This document shows, in pieces, positions 16,909 through 25,094 of a stretch of DNA of 54,277 nt. A program made the position numbers and the translations under genes. Numbering within the stretch: the stretch's first letter is position 1; each line of letters starts with the position of its first letter. Where the stretch lies: the NCBI GenBank assembly GCA_002476495.1, contig DLKL01000052.1, positions 1 to 54,277 on the forward strand, given 5' to 3'. This DNA is from Lachnospiraceae bacterium UBA7589 (GTDB lineage: Bacteria > Bacillota > Clostridia > Lachnospirales > Lachnospiraceae). Below the pieces are notes generated by a model. The model searched no databases and was not told the DNA's origin. It worked only from the letters and a program-made list of their open reading frames with translations.

Positions 16909-18701
16909 TGAATGAAAGAAAGCTTAAGCAACTGAATATTGTTGTAATTGTTACCATATGTGCTGCATTTATCTGTACACTGGTTCTGGTTCTTGCATTT
17001 TCAAACAGGGATGAGAATGCTATTAGCACGGATAATCTGGTGGAATATAATGATAACTGGGTATTAAAATCAGACAGTGGAACCGATGACAGGATTATTA
17101 CTCTTCCTGCAAAGGTAGATGGGAAAAAGGGTGATACCATCCTTCTTATGAACCGGGTTCCTGAGAATGTAAATAAAAATTCTGTACTGGTTATTTCGAC
17201 ACGGTTTCAGAATATAATTGTTACTATAAACGGTGAAAAGATATATTCCAATGGTGTACTTAATAATCAGAAATTCATGAAGAATGCAGTTCCCTGTTAT
17301 AATATTATAGATATAGGAGATGCCTCACCTCAGGATGTGATTTCGGTATATATATCGTCGGGCTATGATAAATACAGCAAAGAGATAAATGGAATATATT
17401 TTGGAACAAGGGGAGGAGCAATATGGAATATTGTGAAAAGAAGTGGTATATCCTTTGTTTTGTCAATATCCATATTGGTGCTTATCCTTGTACTTATTGT
17501 GTCACTTATATGCATGAAAAATGTTAATGTGGATAAGATGAAGGCAGGATATGCCCTGGGATTTGTGTTAGTGACAGTTTTGTGGACCCTTACAGGGAAC
17601 CCGGTTATGCAGCTTATTACAGGAAATACTTATGGGAATTATATGGTTAATATGATGCTCATCCTTATTATGCCGGTGCTTTATATAATGTATCAGCGCT
17701 GCTTTGCTGAAAAAAGAAAATTTGCCAGAATATTTGAGATAGGAATATATATATTTGCCATAAACTTTTTAACAGGTATTATATTTCAGATGTATTCACT
17801 GGTGGATTTTGCAACCTATGAGATATTTACAAAGATTCTTATAGTAGTTGCTCTCACACTGCTTTCCGGAATAATGTATCTGGCAGCAGATACATTTTCA
17901 GATAAAACCATATATAACAATCTTACAGCTAATCTGGTGCTTAATATTGCCTGCCTTATGGAAGCCTTTTTTTCTATTTTCAGATTCTATAAAAAAGCTG
18001 ATGGGATAATTCTTCAGATAGGTATATATATATTTATTGTGCTTCTGGTTATGGCAGTGGAAAAAAATATAATAAATGAAGTAAATGAGCAGAAGGATAT
18101 TGCATTGAGCAATATTGATGAGGAAAAACGTAAGGTGATAAAATGTATTAACACCCAGCTTATCTTTTCGGCTCTTAATAAGGTTGTTAACAATCTGAAG
18201 GCTGTTGACAGGGAAAACAGCAGGCTTGTTTATGATACATCAATTTACCTGAAAAACAATCTGAAGGCTGTTACAGAACGGGATCTGGTATCCTTTAGTG
18301 AAGAGCTGGAGTATATAAATGCTTATCTTCGGATTCAGGTAAAGAAAAATGAAATGCTTGAAATGCAGATAGAGGATAAGGTTGTTGATTTTAATCTGCC
18401 ATTTAACACAGTTGAGCCTCTTGTTGAAAATGCGGTTTTAAACGGAGCACTTAAGGCGGATGCTTCAGGACGGATAACGGTAAGAAGCTATGAAAGACTC
18501 GACTGCTATGCGATACAGATTGTGGATAATGGTCCGGGAATAGGTCCGGATAAAAAATTTGAAGGAAAGCAAACCTTCAAAAATATAAAAAGGCGTTTGA
18601 AAAAAATGTGTGGAGGCGCTGTAGAAATAAGCAGTAAGCCGGGAAGGGGAACAATAGTTACCGTAAAAATACCAAAGGATGGATTTGTAATAAAGGAGTA
18701 A
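16908..18701 (+). CDS. 7TM LytS-like sensor kinase without phospho-acceptor His
   Basis: The 597-residue protein has a membrane helix at 10-32, an extracellular beta-rich domain (35-175), seven further helices (181-203, 213-230, 245-263, 275-297, 307-326, 338-358, 367-385), a linker, and a LytS/YehU-type kinase region. The family motif N-P-H-F-L-F-N-S-L-N reads NTQLIFSALN (415-424), so Gln417 replaces the His. The ATP-binding part is kept: VEPLVEN (502-508), VDNGPGIG (539-546) and a GTIV-containing G2 box. No response regulator is nearby. It may be a pseudokinase or an ATP-binding signalling receptor. Overlaps the HAD gene by one base. Confidence 0.8.
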   Translation: MNERKLKQLNIVVIVTICAAFICTLVLVLAFSNRDENAISTDNLVEYNDNWVLKSDSGTDDRIITLPAKVDGKKGDTILLMNRVPENVNKNSVLVISTRFQNIIVTINGEKIYSNGVLNNQKFMKNAVPCYNIIDIGDASPQDVISVYISSGYDKYSKEINGIYFGTRGGAIWNIVKRSGISFVLSISILVLILVLIVSLICMKNVNVDKMKAGYALGFVLVTVLWTLTGNPVMQLITGNTYGNYMVNMMLILIMPVLYIMYQRCFAEKRKFARIFEIGIYIFAINFLTGIIFQMYSLVDFATYEIFTKILIVVALTLLSGIMYLAADTFSDKTIYNNLTANLVLNIACLMEAFFSIFRFYKKADGIILQIGIYIFIVLLVMAVEKNIINEVNEQKDIALSNIDEEKRKVIKCINTQLIFSALNKVVNNLKAVDRENSRLVYDTSIYLKNNLKAVTERDLVSFSEELEYINAYLRIQVKKNEMLEMQIEDKVVDFNLPFNTVEPLVENAVLNGALKADASGRITVRSYERLDCYAIQIVDNGPGIGPDKKFEGKQTFKNIKRRLKKMCGGAVEISSKPGRGTIVTVKIPKDGFVIKE

Positions 18702-18708
18702 ATACAGC

Positions 18709-19482
18709 ATGACACTTTCAGAACAAATAGTATATGGATTGATAAAGCCATCCAGATACGGAGAACTTATAAAATTAAAAAAGGGGAGATTTGCAACATA
18801 CACAGTGGTTATGATGCTGGCACTTTCTATTATAACCTTTGCAATACCCATAGCTGCCATAATAACCGGATTTGGTGGATTTGAAAAGCTTTTTTCAAAG
18901 AATATGGCATCTATAGAATATAGTGAGGGTGAGCTTTCTATAGAAAAGCCCTTTGAAATGTCAGTGGGATATCTGAACATAATAATTGATACAGAAAATG
19001 CTATGGTTTCAAAGGATGAGTTGAAACGTGATGGAATATACTATACCTTTGGAAAAGAAAAATTCAACCTTGTTTATATTGTAGGTAAACAGGTGCTGAG
19101 CGAACAAAGTCTTCCGGTTTCACAAATCTTTCATGAGGGCTTTAATAATAAGTCGCTTATTGATTCAATCCCCGGAATATATGCTGCACTTGTGGCTGCT
19201 TTTTTTGCTGTTGCTGTCGGATATTTTCTGAAATATGGTTTTTTTGCCCTTATATTGGCTCTTTGCGTAAAATCCATAAACAGGAGACTGGAAATTAACC
19301 TAAGCTTTGGTGAATTATTCATGATATGCTTTTATTCCCAGTCGTTGTTTATGTTTATAAATAATATCAATGCTGCTCTTGGATTTTTGCCATCTGCCAT
19401 ATTAAGTATTATTGGCTTTTTTGTGGCAATCAATTTTGTGAGTACCGCTTTAATTACTATTAGCAAGACTAAGCAGGTGTAA
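18709..19482 (+). CDS. DUF1189-like membrane protein
   Basis: The 257-residue protein begins with a short cytoplasmic segment (LIKPSRYGELIKLKKG), a membrane helix (about 29-52), an extracellular domain of about 100 residues, then three or four C-terminal helices (157-185, 205-225, 228-248). This layout and the N-terminal segment fit the DUF1189 family, whose function is unknown. It follows the pseudo-kinase after seven bases and probably shares its transcript, so the two may work in one membrane sensor. Its last 33 bases overlap the convergent CYTH gene. Confidence 0.7.
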   Translation: MTLSEQIVYGLIKPSRYGELIKLKKGRFATYTVVMMLALSIITFAIPIAAIITGFGGFEKLFSKNMASIEYSEGELSIEKPFEMSVGYLNIIIDTENAMVSKDELKRDGIYYTFGKEKFNLVYIVGKQVLSEQSLPVSQIFHEGFNNKSLIDSIPGIYAALVAAFFAVAVGYFLKYGFFALILALCVKSINRRLEINLSFGELFMICFYSQSLFMFINNINAALGFLPSAILSIIGFFVAINFVSTALITISKTKQV

Positions 19483-19965
19483 AATGTCCTTATTAGACAT
19501 GACACTCATTGTGCTGTTGTGAAAATTGGTATCAAAGGTGACCTCTCTGGATAAATATTCAGGGGGGTTATATTTATTTGAGGATTTTTCATCCGGAAAT
19601 TCTATCTCTCCCATGATAAGTCCTGTAAAGCTGCCTGAAAAAACGTCAAGCTCAAGGGAAAGTTTATCATCCAATGGAATTACATATCGTTTCTTGGTAA
19701 TAATATTTCCTGAAACCTTATCCTTAAGGGAGTTATATTCTTCCGGTAGTATATCAAGTTCATATTCCTGCCTCTTTAACAGGCCTTTGGATTTTATTGT
19801 AAGAACGTGAAGCTCTTTTACAGCTGCTCCCGCATCATAGTATATTTTTTTCCTTATACGGATAACCGGAGAGGTGCTGATGTATCCCTGCTCGATATAA
19901 ACAAAGGGCAGACTGTCAAGAGAAAAGGGTATGTAATCTAATAGGTATTTTCTTTCAATTTCCAT
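19450..19965 (-). CDS. CYTH-domain phosphatase
   Basis: The 171-residue protein starts with the hallmark EIERKYLL (2-9) and has the alternating charged strands of the triphosphate tunnel fold: VIRIRKK, HVLTIKSKG, EYELDI, KKRYVIPL, LSLELDVFSG, GEIEFPDE. CYTH proteins of this size usually hydrolyse inorganic tripolyphosphate or related triphosphates. RBS AAGGAG at good spacing on the minus strand. Its 3' end overlaps the convergent DUF1189-like gene by 33 bases. A link to the polyphosphate genes elsewhere in the window is possible only as a theme. Confidence 0.85.
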   Translation of the reverse strand: MEIERKYLLDYIPFSLDSLPFVYIEQGYISTSPVIRIRKKIYYDAGAAVKELHVLTIKSKGLLKRQEYELDILPEEYNSLKDKVSGNIITKKRYVIPLDDKLSLELDVFSGSFTGLIMGEIEFPDEKSSNKYNPPEYLSREVTFDTNFHNSTMSVMSNKDILHLLSLANSN

Positions 19966-20017
19966 AATATCTCCTTACAAAATAGGTTATTTTGTTAAAT
20001 ATAAAACAAGGTCTGGT

Positions 20018-20046
20018 TGATTATTTTACTATTATGTATTATATTA
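20018..20046 (+). promoter_or_regulatory. candidate sigma-A promoter for the DJ-1-like gene
   Basis: TTGATT (20018-20023) and TATATT (20041-20046) with 17-base spacing, 71 bases before the chosen ATG, in an AT-rich divergent spacer. Confidence 0.5.
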
Positions 20047-20116
20047 TATACTAATTGAAAAAATAATGAAATCGTTAAATTGCCAAGATAAAGCATTTAT
20101 TATGGAGGATATAGAT

Positions 20117-20671
20117 ATGAGCAGCGTTAATATGTTTTTTGCTACAGGATTTGAAGAAGTTGAGGCATTAACAGCAGTTGATTTGTTAAGAAGAAGCGGT
20201 GTCAATGTAAATATGATATCTATTACAGACAGTAGAGAGGTTACAGGCTCCCATGGTATAATTGTAACTATGGATAAAATTTTTTCTGAGACAGAGGAAG
20301 CTGATATGATTATTCTTCCGGGAGGTGCAAAGGGAACCGAGAATCTGTATGCCTGTGAGCCACTTAAGAATATGATAAATCGTTATTATAGGGAAAACAA
20401 ATACCTGGCAGCTATATGTGCGGCACCTACAGTATTCGGACGCATGGGGCTTTTGAAGGAAAGAAGGGCGACATGTTATCCGGGCATGGAGGATGAGCTG
20501 TTTTGCAAGGAGGCTCTTGAAGATGGAGTTGTGATGGATGACAAGGTAATAACAAGCCGTGGGCTTGGGACAGCCATTGATTTTTCACTGGCATTGGTAG
20601 GGGTTCTTGTAGGGGAAGAGCAGGCAGAAAGTCTTGCAAACAAGGTTGTGTATTATTCATGGAATGATTAA
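20117..20671 (+). CDS. DJ-1/PfpI family protein
   Basis: The 184-residue protein has the DJ-1 pattern: GFEEVEALTAVDLLRR near the N-terminus with the Glu that supports the nucleophile, MIILPGG, and the nucleophile elbow AAICAAPTV with Cys101. Bacterial members act as glyoxalase-like, chaperone or deglycase proteins, though those activities are debated; substrate cannot be read here. The open frame begins at 20066, but ATG 20117 has GGAGG at good distance and the family N-terminus. Confidence 0.87.
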   Translation: MSSVNMFFATGFEEVEALTAVDLLRRSGVNVNMISITDSREVTGSHGIIVTMDKIFSETEEADMIILPGGAKGTENLYACEPLKNMINRYYRENKYLAAICAAPTVFGRMGLLKERRATCYPGMEDELFCKEALEDGVVMDDKVITSRGLGTAIDFSLALVGVLVGEEQAESLANKVVYYSWND

Positions 20672-20736
20672 GAAAGAGCAGCAGATTAAGAATAAGTAAC
20701 ATATAATAATATATTAGCAGATATGAGGAGAATATA

Positions 20737-22119
20737 GTGTTTGAATTAAGTGTTAAAGATATAGTTAATATAACATCCGGCAGGCTTTTATGCGGTGATG
20801 AAAATACCATAATAAGAGGGATATGTACCAATTCCAAGATTATTGAGGAGGGAAATTTATTTATCCCGCTCCCGGGAGAAAAAACTGACGGACATCTTTA
20901 TATAGAGTCTGCCCTTGAGATCGGTGCTGCAACCCTTACATCAAGACATTTTGATGTAGTGATAGCTGAAAAACCCTATATTCAGGTTCATGATACCACA
21001 AGAGCAATGCAGAAAATAGCTATTTACATCAGGAATAAGTACCATAAGCCTGTAATAGGAGTAACAGGCAGTGTAGGGAAAACCACAACAAGAGAAATGA
21101 TAGCTGCTGTACTTTCACAGAATATCAGGGTGTACCAGACCCCTAAAAATTATAATTCACAGGTAGGCGTTCCTATTACATTTTCTCTTATTGATATGGA
21201 TTCGGAGGCTTCGGTGCTTGAAATGGGAATAAGTAAAAATGGCGAGATGGAAATTCTCTCTGATATGGTAAAGCCTGATATAGGTGTTATTACCAGTATC
21301 GGACTGGCTCATATTGAACATTTTAAGACTATGGAAAATACAAGAAATGAGAAAATGAAAATTACTGCGCATATGAATCCGGATGGTGTATTGTTTCTTA
21401 ATGGCGATGAACCTCTTTTGGCTGAGCTTAAGGGTAAGACTCCTGTAAAGGCATTGTTTTACGGAACGCAACCATGGTGTGATTTCAGAGCTGAAAATAT
21501 AGAACAGACAATTGGTGGAATAACTTATGATTATGTTGCCGGAGATGTGAGAATTCCTGTTGTACTGGATGTCTGTGGAAAGCATAATGTACTTAATTCA
21601 CTTGCCGGTCTTGCGATTTGCCAATATATGAATTTTGATGTAAGCAAATCAGTAAAGGGGTATCTGGGATTTAAAGGCCAGAGACAAAGAGTTATCAATC
21701 TTAAGGACAGATATACAATTATTGATGATACATATAATGCAAGCCCGGATTCCATGCGGGCGAGCATTGATGTACTGTCAGATTTAGAAACAGAGGGTAA
21801 GCGTATAGCGGTTCTTGGTGATATGTTTGAGCTTGGTGAGGGTGCAGAAAAGTATCATTATGAGCTGGGTAAATATATTGCCACTAAAAATATAGATGAG
21901 CTGGCTGTAGTAGGTGAGCTTTCTTTAAATATTGTCAAGGGAGTCAAGGATGCCGGGTCAGACATAAAATGTAATATATTAAAGGATAACGGTGAAGCTG
22001 TTTTATATCTCATGTCAATTATGGCAGATAAGGATATTGTGCTTGTAAAGGGTTCACATGGGATGCATATGGAAAAGATTGTTGACAATGTAATTGGAAA
22101 AAAAGAGGGAATATACTAA
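20737..22119 (+). CDS. murF: UDP-MurNAc-tripeptide--D-Ala-D-Ala ligase
   Basis: MurF adds D-Ala-D-Ala to the UDP-MurNAc tripeptide, the last cytoplasmic step of the peptidoglycan precursor. The 460-residue protein has an N-terminal substrate domain, the ATP loop GVTGSVGKTTTREM, the YNSQVGVP region, VLEMGISKNGEM, the C-terminal-domain linker DTYNASPDSMRAS and GDMFELGE. It begins with GTG, preceded by GAGGAG. Neither ddl nor murE is adjacent. A long AT-rich hairpin follows at 22147. Confidence 0.95.
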   Translation: MFELSVKDIVNITSGRLLCGDENTIIRGICTNSKIIEEGNLFIPLPGEKTDGHLYIESALEIGAATLTSRHFDVVIAEKPYIQVHDTTRAMQKIAIYIRNKYHKPVIGVTGSVGKTTTREMIAAVLSQNIRVYQTPKNYNSQVGVPITFSLIDMDSEASVLEMGISKNGEMEILSDMVKPDIGVITSIGLAHIEHFKTMENTRNEKMKITAHMNPDGVLFLNGDEPLLAELKGKTPVKALFYGTQPWCDFRAENIEQTIGGITYDYVAGDVRIPVVLDVCGKHNVLNSLAGLAICQYMNFDVSKSVKGYLGFKGQRQRVINLKDRYTIIDDTYNASPDSMRASIDVLSDLETEGKRIAVLGDMFELGEGAEKYHYELGKYIATKNIDELAVVGELSLNIVKGVKDAGSDIKCNILKDNGEAVLYLMSIMADKDIVLVKGSHGMHMEKIVDNVIGKKEGIY

Positions 22120-22146
22120 ATTTGTATTTCAATATTGAAGGTATCA

Positions 22147-22197
22147 GGAGCAAAACTAAAACATTTTATTGTTAATAAAATATTTTAATTTTGCTCT
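22147..22197 (+). repeat. long AT-rich imperfect hairpin between murF and rubrerythrin
   Basis: The two arms (about 22147-22170 and 22174-22197) pair over roughly 24 positions with only two C-A mismatches and one G-U, with a GTT loop. The right arm touches the -35 box of the next promoter. There is no clean T-tract after it, so it could be a murF terminator, a transcript-stabilising hairpin or a remnant of a small element. Confidence 0.6.
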
Positions 22198-22225
22198 TGA
22201 CATATTATCAGAGTGATGTTATATT
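22197..22225 (+). promoter_or_regulatory. strong sigma-A promoter for rubrerythrin
   Basis: Perfect -35 TTGACA (22197-22202), 17-base spacer and -10 TATATT (22220-22225), 73 bases before the rubrerythrin ATG. Confidence 0.75.
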
Positions 22226-22241
22226 GTCTTTAGTAAAACAG

Positions 22242-22256
22242 TAATGATTATCATTA
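22242..22256 (+). promoter_or_regulatory. Fur/PerR-type operator
   Basis: The perfect 15-base palindrome TAATGATTATCATTA matches the core of the classical Fur box except for its central base. It lies just downstream of the expected transcription start of the rubrerythrin promoter, so a bound repressor would block early elongation. Fur, PerR and Zur sites look alike; the rubrerythrin context favours PerR or Fur. Confidence 0.65.
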
Positions 22257-22297
22257 TTGAAATATAAATTTGCTTATTATGAAAGGAGAATTTTATT

Positions 22298-22837
22298 ATG
22301 AAGTATGTATGTTCAGTATGTGGATATGTTCATGAAGGAGATCAACCACCGGAGAAGTGCCCACAATGTGGTGTCCCTGGTGATAAGTTTGTAGCACAGT
22401 CAGGAGAAAGGGAATGGGCTGCTGAGCATGTTGTGGGTGTAGCGGCCGGAGCACCTGAGGATATTATTGAAGATTTAAGAGCAAATTACATGGGAGAGTG
22501 TACAGAGGTTGGTATGTACCTTGCTATGGCCAGGGTTGCACACAGGGAAGGATATCCTGAGATTGGACTTTACTGGGAGAAGGCAGCATATGAGGAAGCA
22601 GAACATGCAGCTAAGTTTGCAGAGCTTTTAGGAGAGGTTGTTACTGATTCTACCAAGAAAAATCTTATGATGAGAGTGGAAGCTGAGAATGGTGCAACAG
22701 CCGGTAAATTTGATCTGGCTAAGAGAGCAAAGGCTCTTAATCTTGATGCAATCCATGATACAGTACATGAAATGGCAAGAGACGAAGCCCGACACGGAAA
22801 AGCATTTGAAGGGCTCCTTAAGAGGTATTTTTCATAA
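22298..22837 (+). CDS. rbr: reverse rubrerythrin
   Basis: The 179-residue protein has the rubredoxin Fe site at the N-terminus (C5, C8, C21, C24 in YVCSVCGYVHEG and EKCPQCGVPGDK) followed by a four-helix ferritin-like diiron domain (MGECTEVGMYLAMAR, YEEAEHAAKFAEL, MARDEARHGKAFE). This reversed order defines the clostridial reverse rubrerythrins, NADH-driven peroxide reductases of strict anaerobes. The promoter and Fur-family operator upstream suggest induction by peroxide or iron stress. Confidence 0.94.
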   Translation: MKYVCSVCGYVHEGDQPPEKCPQCGVPGDKFVAQSGEREWAAEHVVGVAAGAPEDIIEDLRANYMGECTEVGMYLAMARVAHREGYPEIGLYWEKAAYEEAEHAAKFAELLGEVVTDSTKKNLMMRVEAENGATAGKFDLAKRAKALNLDAIHDTVHEMARDEARHGKAFEGLLKRYFS

Positions 22838-22839
22838 TC

Positions 22840-22865
22840 ATATATTGTGCAATATGTATTTTTTT
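22840..22865 (+). terminator. weak terminator after rubrerythrin
   Basis: A 7-bp AU-rich stem (ATATATT / AATATGT, one G-U) with loop GTGC is followed by a run of seven T. The stem is weak, so efficiency is uncertain. Confidence 0.45.
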
Positions 22866-22918
22866 ATCACAAAAAGGAATAAACCATTGGTAATTTCTTA
22901 AGAATTTTTTTAAATATC

Positions 22919-22947
22919 TTGCAAAATTCTATAAAAAAGGGTAATAT
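22919..22947 (+). promoter_or_regulatory. candidate sigma-A promoter for the DUF6465-like gene
   Basis: TTGCAA (22919-22924) and TAATAT (22942-22947), spacing 17, lie 64 bases before the ATG. Confidence 0.5.
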
Positions 22948-23010
22948 CTACACTAGCAATAGGTTGAAGGCATAAAGAGCAAAAGATATATATTTATGGA
23001 GGAAAGTAAG

Positions 23011-23421
23011 ATGGCAGTAAAGAAGGCAACTGTAGATTCAACAATGGCTAAGGTTGAGGCTGCTAAGGCGGCAGAGACAAAGGTTACCGGTGTTAAGCCG
23101 GCAGCAAAGAAGACCGTAGCAAAGAAGGCAGAACCTGCTAAGGAGACTAAGGCCGCAGCAAAGAAGGCGGAACCTGCTAAGGAGACTAAGACCGTAGCAA
23201 AGAAGGCAGAGCCTGCTAAGAAGACCGTAGCAAAGAAGGAAACAACAACTAATGTTGTTATTGAGTATGCAGGTGGTCAGGTTTCAACTGCAGATATAGT
23301 AGCTAAGGCAGCAGCCATAAGCGGTAAGAAGGCTGTTAAGAATCTCAATGTTTACTATCAGCCTGAGAATGGAATGGTTTATTTCACAGCTGATGGCGAA
23401 GAAGGATCCTTTGCTTTATAA
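23011..23421 (+). CDS. Lys/Ala-repeat protein with DUF6465-like C-terminus
   Basis: The 136-residue protein has a highly basic, Ala/Lys/Pro-rich first half with tandem units AKKAEPAKETK (37-77), much like the tails of histone H1 or bacterial HU/H1-like proteins, and a folded C-terminal part (80-136; TNVVIEYAGGQVSTADIV, LNVYYQPENGMVYFTADG) that I associate with DUF6465. The basic tail suggests nucleic-acid or ribosome contact, which is inference. ATG 23011 is chosen because GGAGG lies eight bases upstream; an upstream ATG at 22996 overlaps that RBS. Confidence 0.72.
   Translation: MAVKKATVDSTMAKVEAAKAAETKVTGVKPAAKKTVAKKAEPAKETKAAAKKAEPAKETKTVAKKAEPAKKTVAKKETTTNVVIEYAGGQVSTADIVAKAAAISGKKAVKNLNVYYQPENGMVYFTADGEEGSFAL
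23119..23229 (+). repeat. in-frame tandem repeats encoding AKKAEPAKETK units
   Basis: Two 39-base units (13 residues each) and one 33-base shortened unit lie head to tail, nearly identical in DNA, inside the Lys/Ala-rich protein. Such repeats expand and contract easily. Confidence 0.8.
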
Positions 23422-23460
23422 TATTTGAATTTGTAGTCACATAAACAACCGGGATTTTCC

Positions 23461-23507
23461 CAACAAAAAAAGGTGTAGTTACATATGTAGCTGACACCTT
23501 TTTTGTT
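23461..23507. terminator. bidirectional terminator between convergent genes
   Basis: A perfect 15-bp outer stem (CAACAAAAAAGGTGT / ACACCTTTTTTGTTG), with further inner pairing, has A-runs on one arm and T-runs on the other, so it can stop transcription from the DUF6465-like gene and from proC on the opposite strand. Confidence 0.88.
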
Positions 23508-23527
23508 GCATAATTAATAATATGTAA

Positions 23528-24325
23528 TTAAAGCTCTCTTGCTTTAGCGGTACATGCCTTCATTGCTTCAATAACAGAACTTCTGAATCCCTTTTCCTCA
23601 AGTACTCTTACAGCTTCAATAGTTGTTCCTCCCGGAGAACATACCATATCTTTGAGCTCAGCCGGATGCTTACCTGTATCAAGGACCATTTTTGCACTTC
23701 CAAGAACAGCCTGGGCGGCAAATGTGTATGCTTTATCTCTTGGCATACCATCCGCTACAGCCGCATCTGCCATTGCCTCTATTAGAATGAATACATATGC
23801 GGGGGAGCTTCCACTTACAGAAACACATACATCCATTAATGCTTCGGGAATTTCCTGTACAATTCCAAAGCTTTCAAGAAGCTTTTTTACATAGTCAAAT
23901 TCATCCTTAGATACATACTGGTTTTTGCATACACCGGTTATGCCGGCTCCTACAAGTGCAGGAGTGTTTGGCATAGTTCTTACTATTTTAACATCTCCAA
24001 GCCCCTCTTCCATAAAACGCAGGGTTTTACCGGGTGCTATAGTTACAATAATCTGCTCCTCCGATATAATATCCTCAATTTCTGACATAACGGATTGGTA
24101 AAACTGAGGCTTAACGGAAAGAAAGATAATATGGGAATCCTTTGCTACGTCGCCATTGTTCAGGGTTGTACATATTCCGTGTGATGCCTTTATTCTATCA
24201 AGAGCTTTTGACTGGGAATCGGAGGCTATGATTGTTCCGGGCAGTATGCCTGATTTGCTTATTAATCCTGAAATAATGGCGCTTGCCATATTTCCACATC
24301 CGATAAAACCTATTTCGTATTTCAT
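23528..24325 (-). CDS. proC: pyrroline-5-carboxylate reductase
   Basis: ProC reduces pyrroline-5-carboxylate to proline with NAD(P)H. The 265-residue protein starts with the Rossmann loop IGFIGCGNMASAIISGL, then SVKPQ, TIAPGKTLRFMEE, VRTMPNTPALVGAG, and the C-terminal dimer domain with SGSSPAYVF and ELKDMVCSPGGTTIEAV. ATG at 24325 puts the Rossmann strand at the family position and has AAAAGG upstream; ATG 24343, six codons earlier, is an alternative with a more distant RBS. Confidence 0.94.
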   Translation of the reverse strand: MKYEIGFIGCGNMASAIISGLISKSGILPGTIIASDSQSKALDRIKASHGICTTLNNGDVAKDSHIIFLSVKPQFYQSVMSEIEDIISEEQIIVTIAPGKTLRFMEEGLGDVKIVRTMPNTPALVGAGITGVCKNQYVSKDEFDYVKKLLESFGIVQEIPEALMDVCVSVSGSSPAYVFILIEAMADAAVADGMPRDKAYTFAAQAVLGSAKMVLDTGKHPAELKDMVCSPGGTTIEAVRVLEEKGFRSSVIEAMKACTAKAREL

Positions 24326-24359
24326 TGTAATTACCTTTTGCATATATATGCAATCCTTT

Positions 24360-25064
24360 CTATATATTTTTTCGCTGCCTTAAGGCTATATCAGGGTGAT
24401 CCGTTATAATACCTGATATTTTCTTTTTAAGAAAATGTTTTATTTGTCTTGGCGTGTTTACTGTCCACACATAAATAGGATAATTGCACCTGTTCATTTT
24501 CCATATGAAAAAGCTGTTTGCAATAAGGTAGTGGGGCGAAATAAAATCAGCATTTGAACTGGTAAGCCGTTTCAGGGGGAATTGTTCCCGCAGACCATTT
24601 CTTATTCCCACATTTTTTTTCCCTACAAGAAGACCGACATATACCTTAGGATCCAGAGCCTTAACAGTTGTACATACCTGATCGTGGAAGGATTTTATGC
24701 TGAATTCCCTATAGGTATAATCCTTTTTCACCATAGCCAGTACATCAGCTTCAAAGCCGGTTTCCTTAAGCTCTATATCCAGCCGGATTTTACCCTTGCA
24801 TAATGAGAGAACCTGACATAGCAATGGGGGAGTAAATCCATAGGAACCGGTACGGGTGCATAAATCATTATATGTCAGAGCTGATACAGGTGTTCCCATA
24901 TAATGGGAATCGTGAAAAACTATAAGCTTCCTGTCTCTGGTCTGCCGGATATCAAATTCTACAAGGTCAGCACCAAGCTCTATGGCGATTTGAAATGCTT
25001 CAAGACTGTTTTCGTGTGTTGCCAGGGCTGATGCTCCCCGATGGGCAATTATTACAGGCTTCAT
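24360..25064 (-). CDS. glycerophosphodiester phosphodiesterase
   Basis: The 234-residue protein carries the GDPD motifs: IAHRGASALATHENSLEAF (His and Arg of the active site with Glu), LVEFDIRQTRD, and VFHDS with its second His; ITDHPD closes the barrel. It hydrolyses glycerophosphodiesters, probably from phospholipid turnover, to glycerol-3-phosphate. No signal peptide, so it is cytoplasmic (UgpQ type). It lies 30 bases after clpX on the same strand and 34 bases before proC. Confidence 0.9.
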   Translation of the reverse strand: MKPVIIAHRGASALATHENSLEAFQIAIELGADLVEFDIRQTRDRKLIVFHDSHYMGTPVSALTYNDLCTRTGSYGFTPPLLCQVLSLCKGKIRLDIELKETGFEADVLAMVKKDYTYREFSIKSFHDQVCTTVKALDPKVYVGLLVGKKNVGIRNGLREQFPLKRLTSSNADFISPHYLIANSFFIWKMNRCNYPIYVWTVNTPRQIKHFLKKKISGIITDHPDIALRQRKNI

Positions 25065-25094
25065 ACTACCTCCGGGATAAACGTTTTATTTTAC

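Noticed and set aside
22840..22995. Short open frame continuing after rubrerythrin in another frame
   Set aside because: It starts inside rubrerythrin and is low-complexity; the region holds a weak terminator and a promoter.
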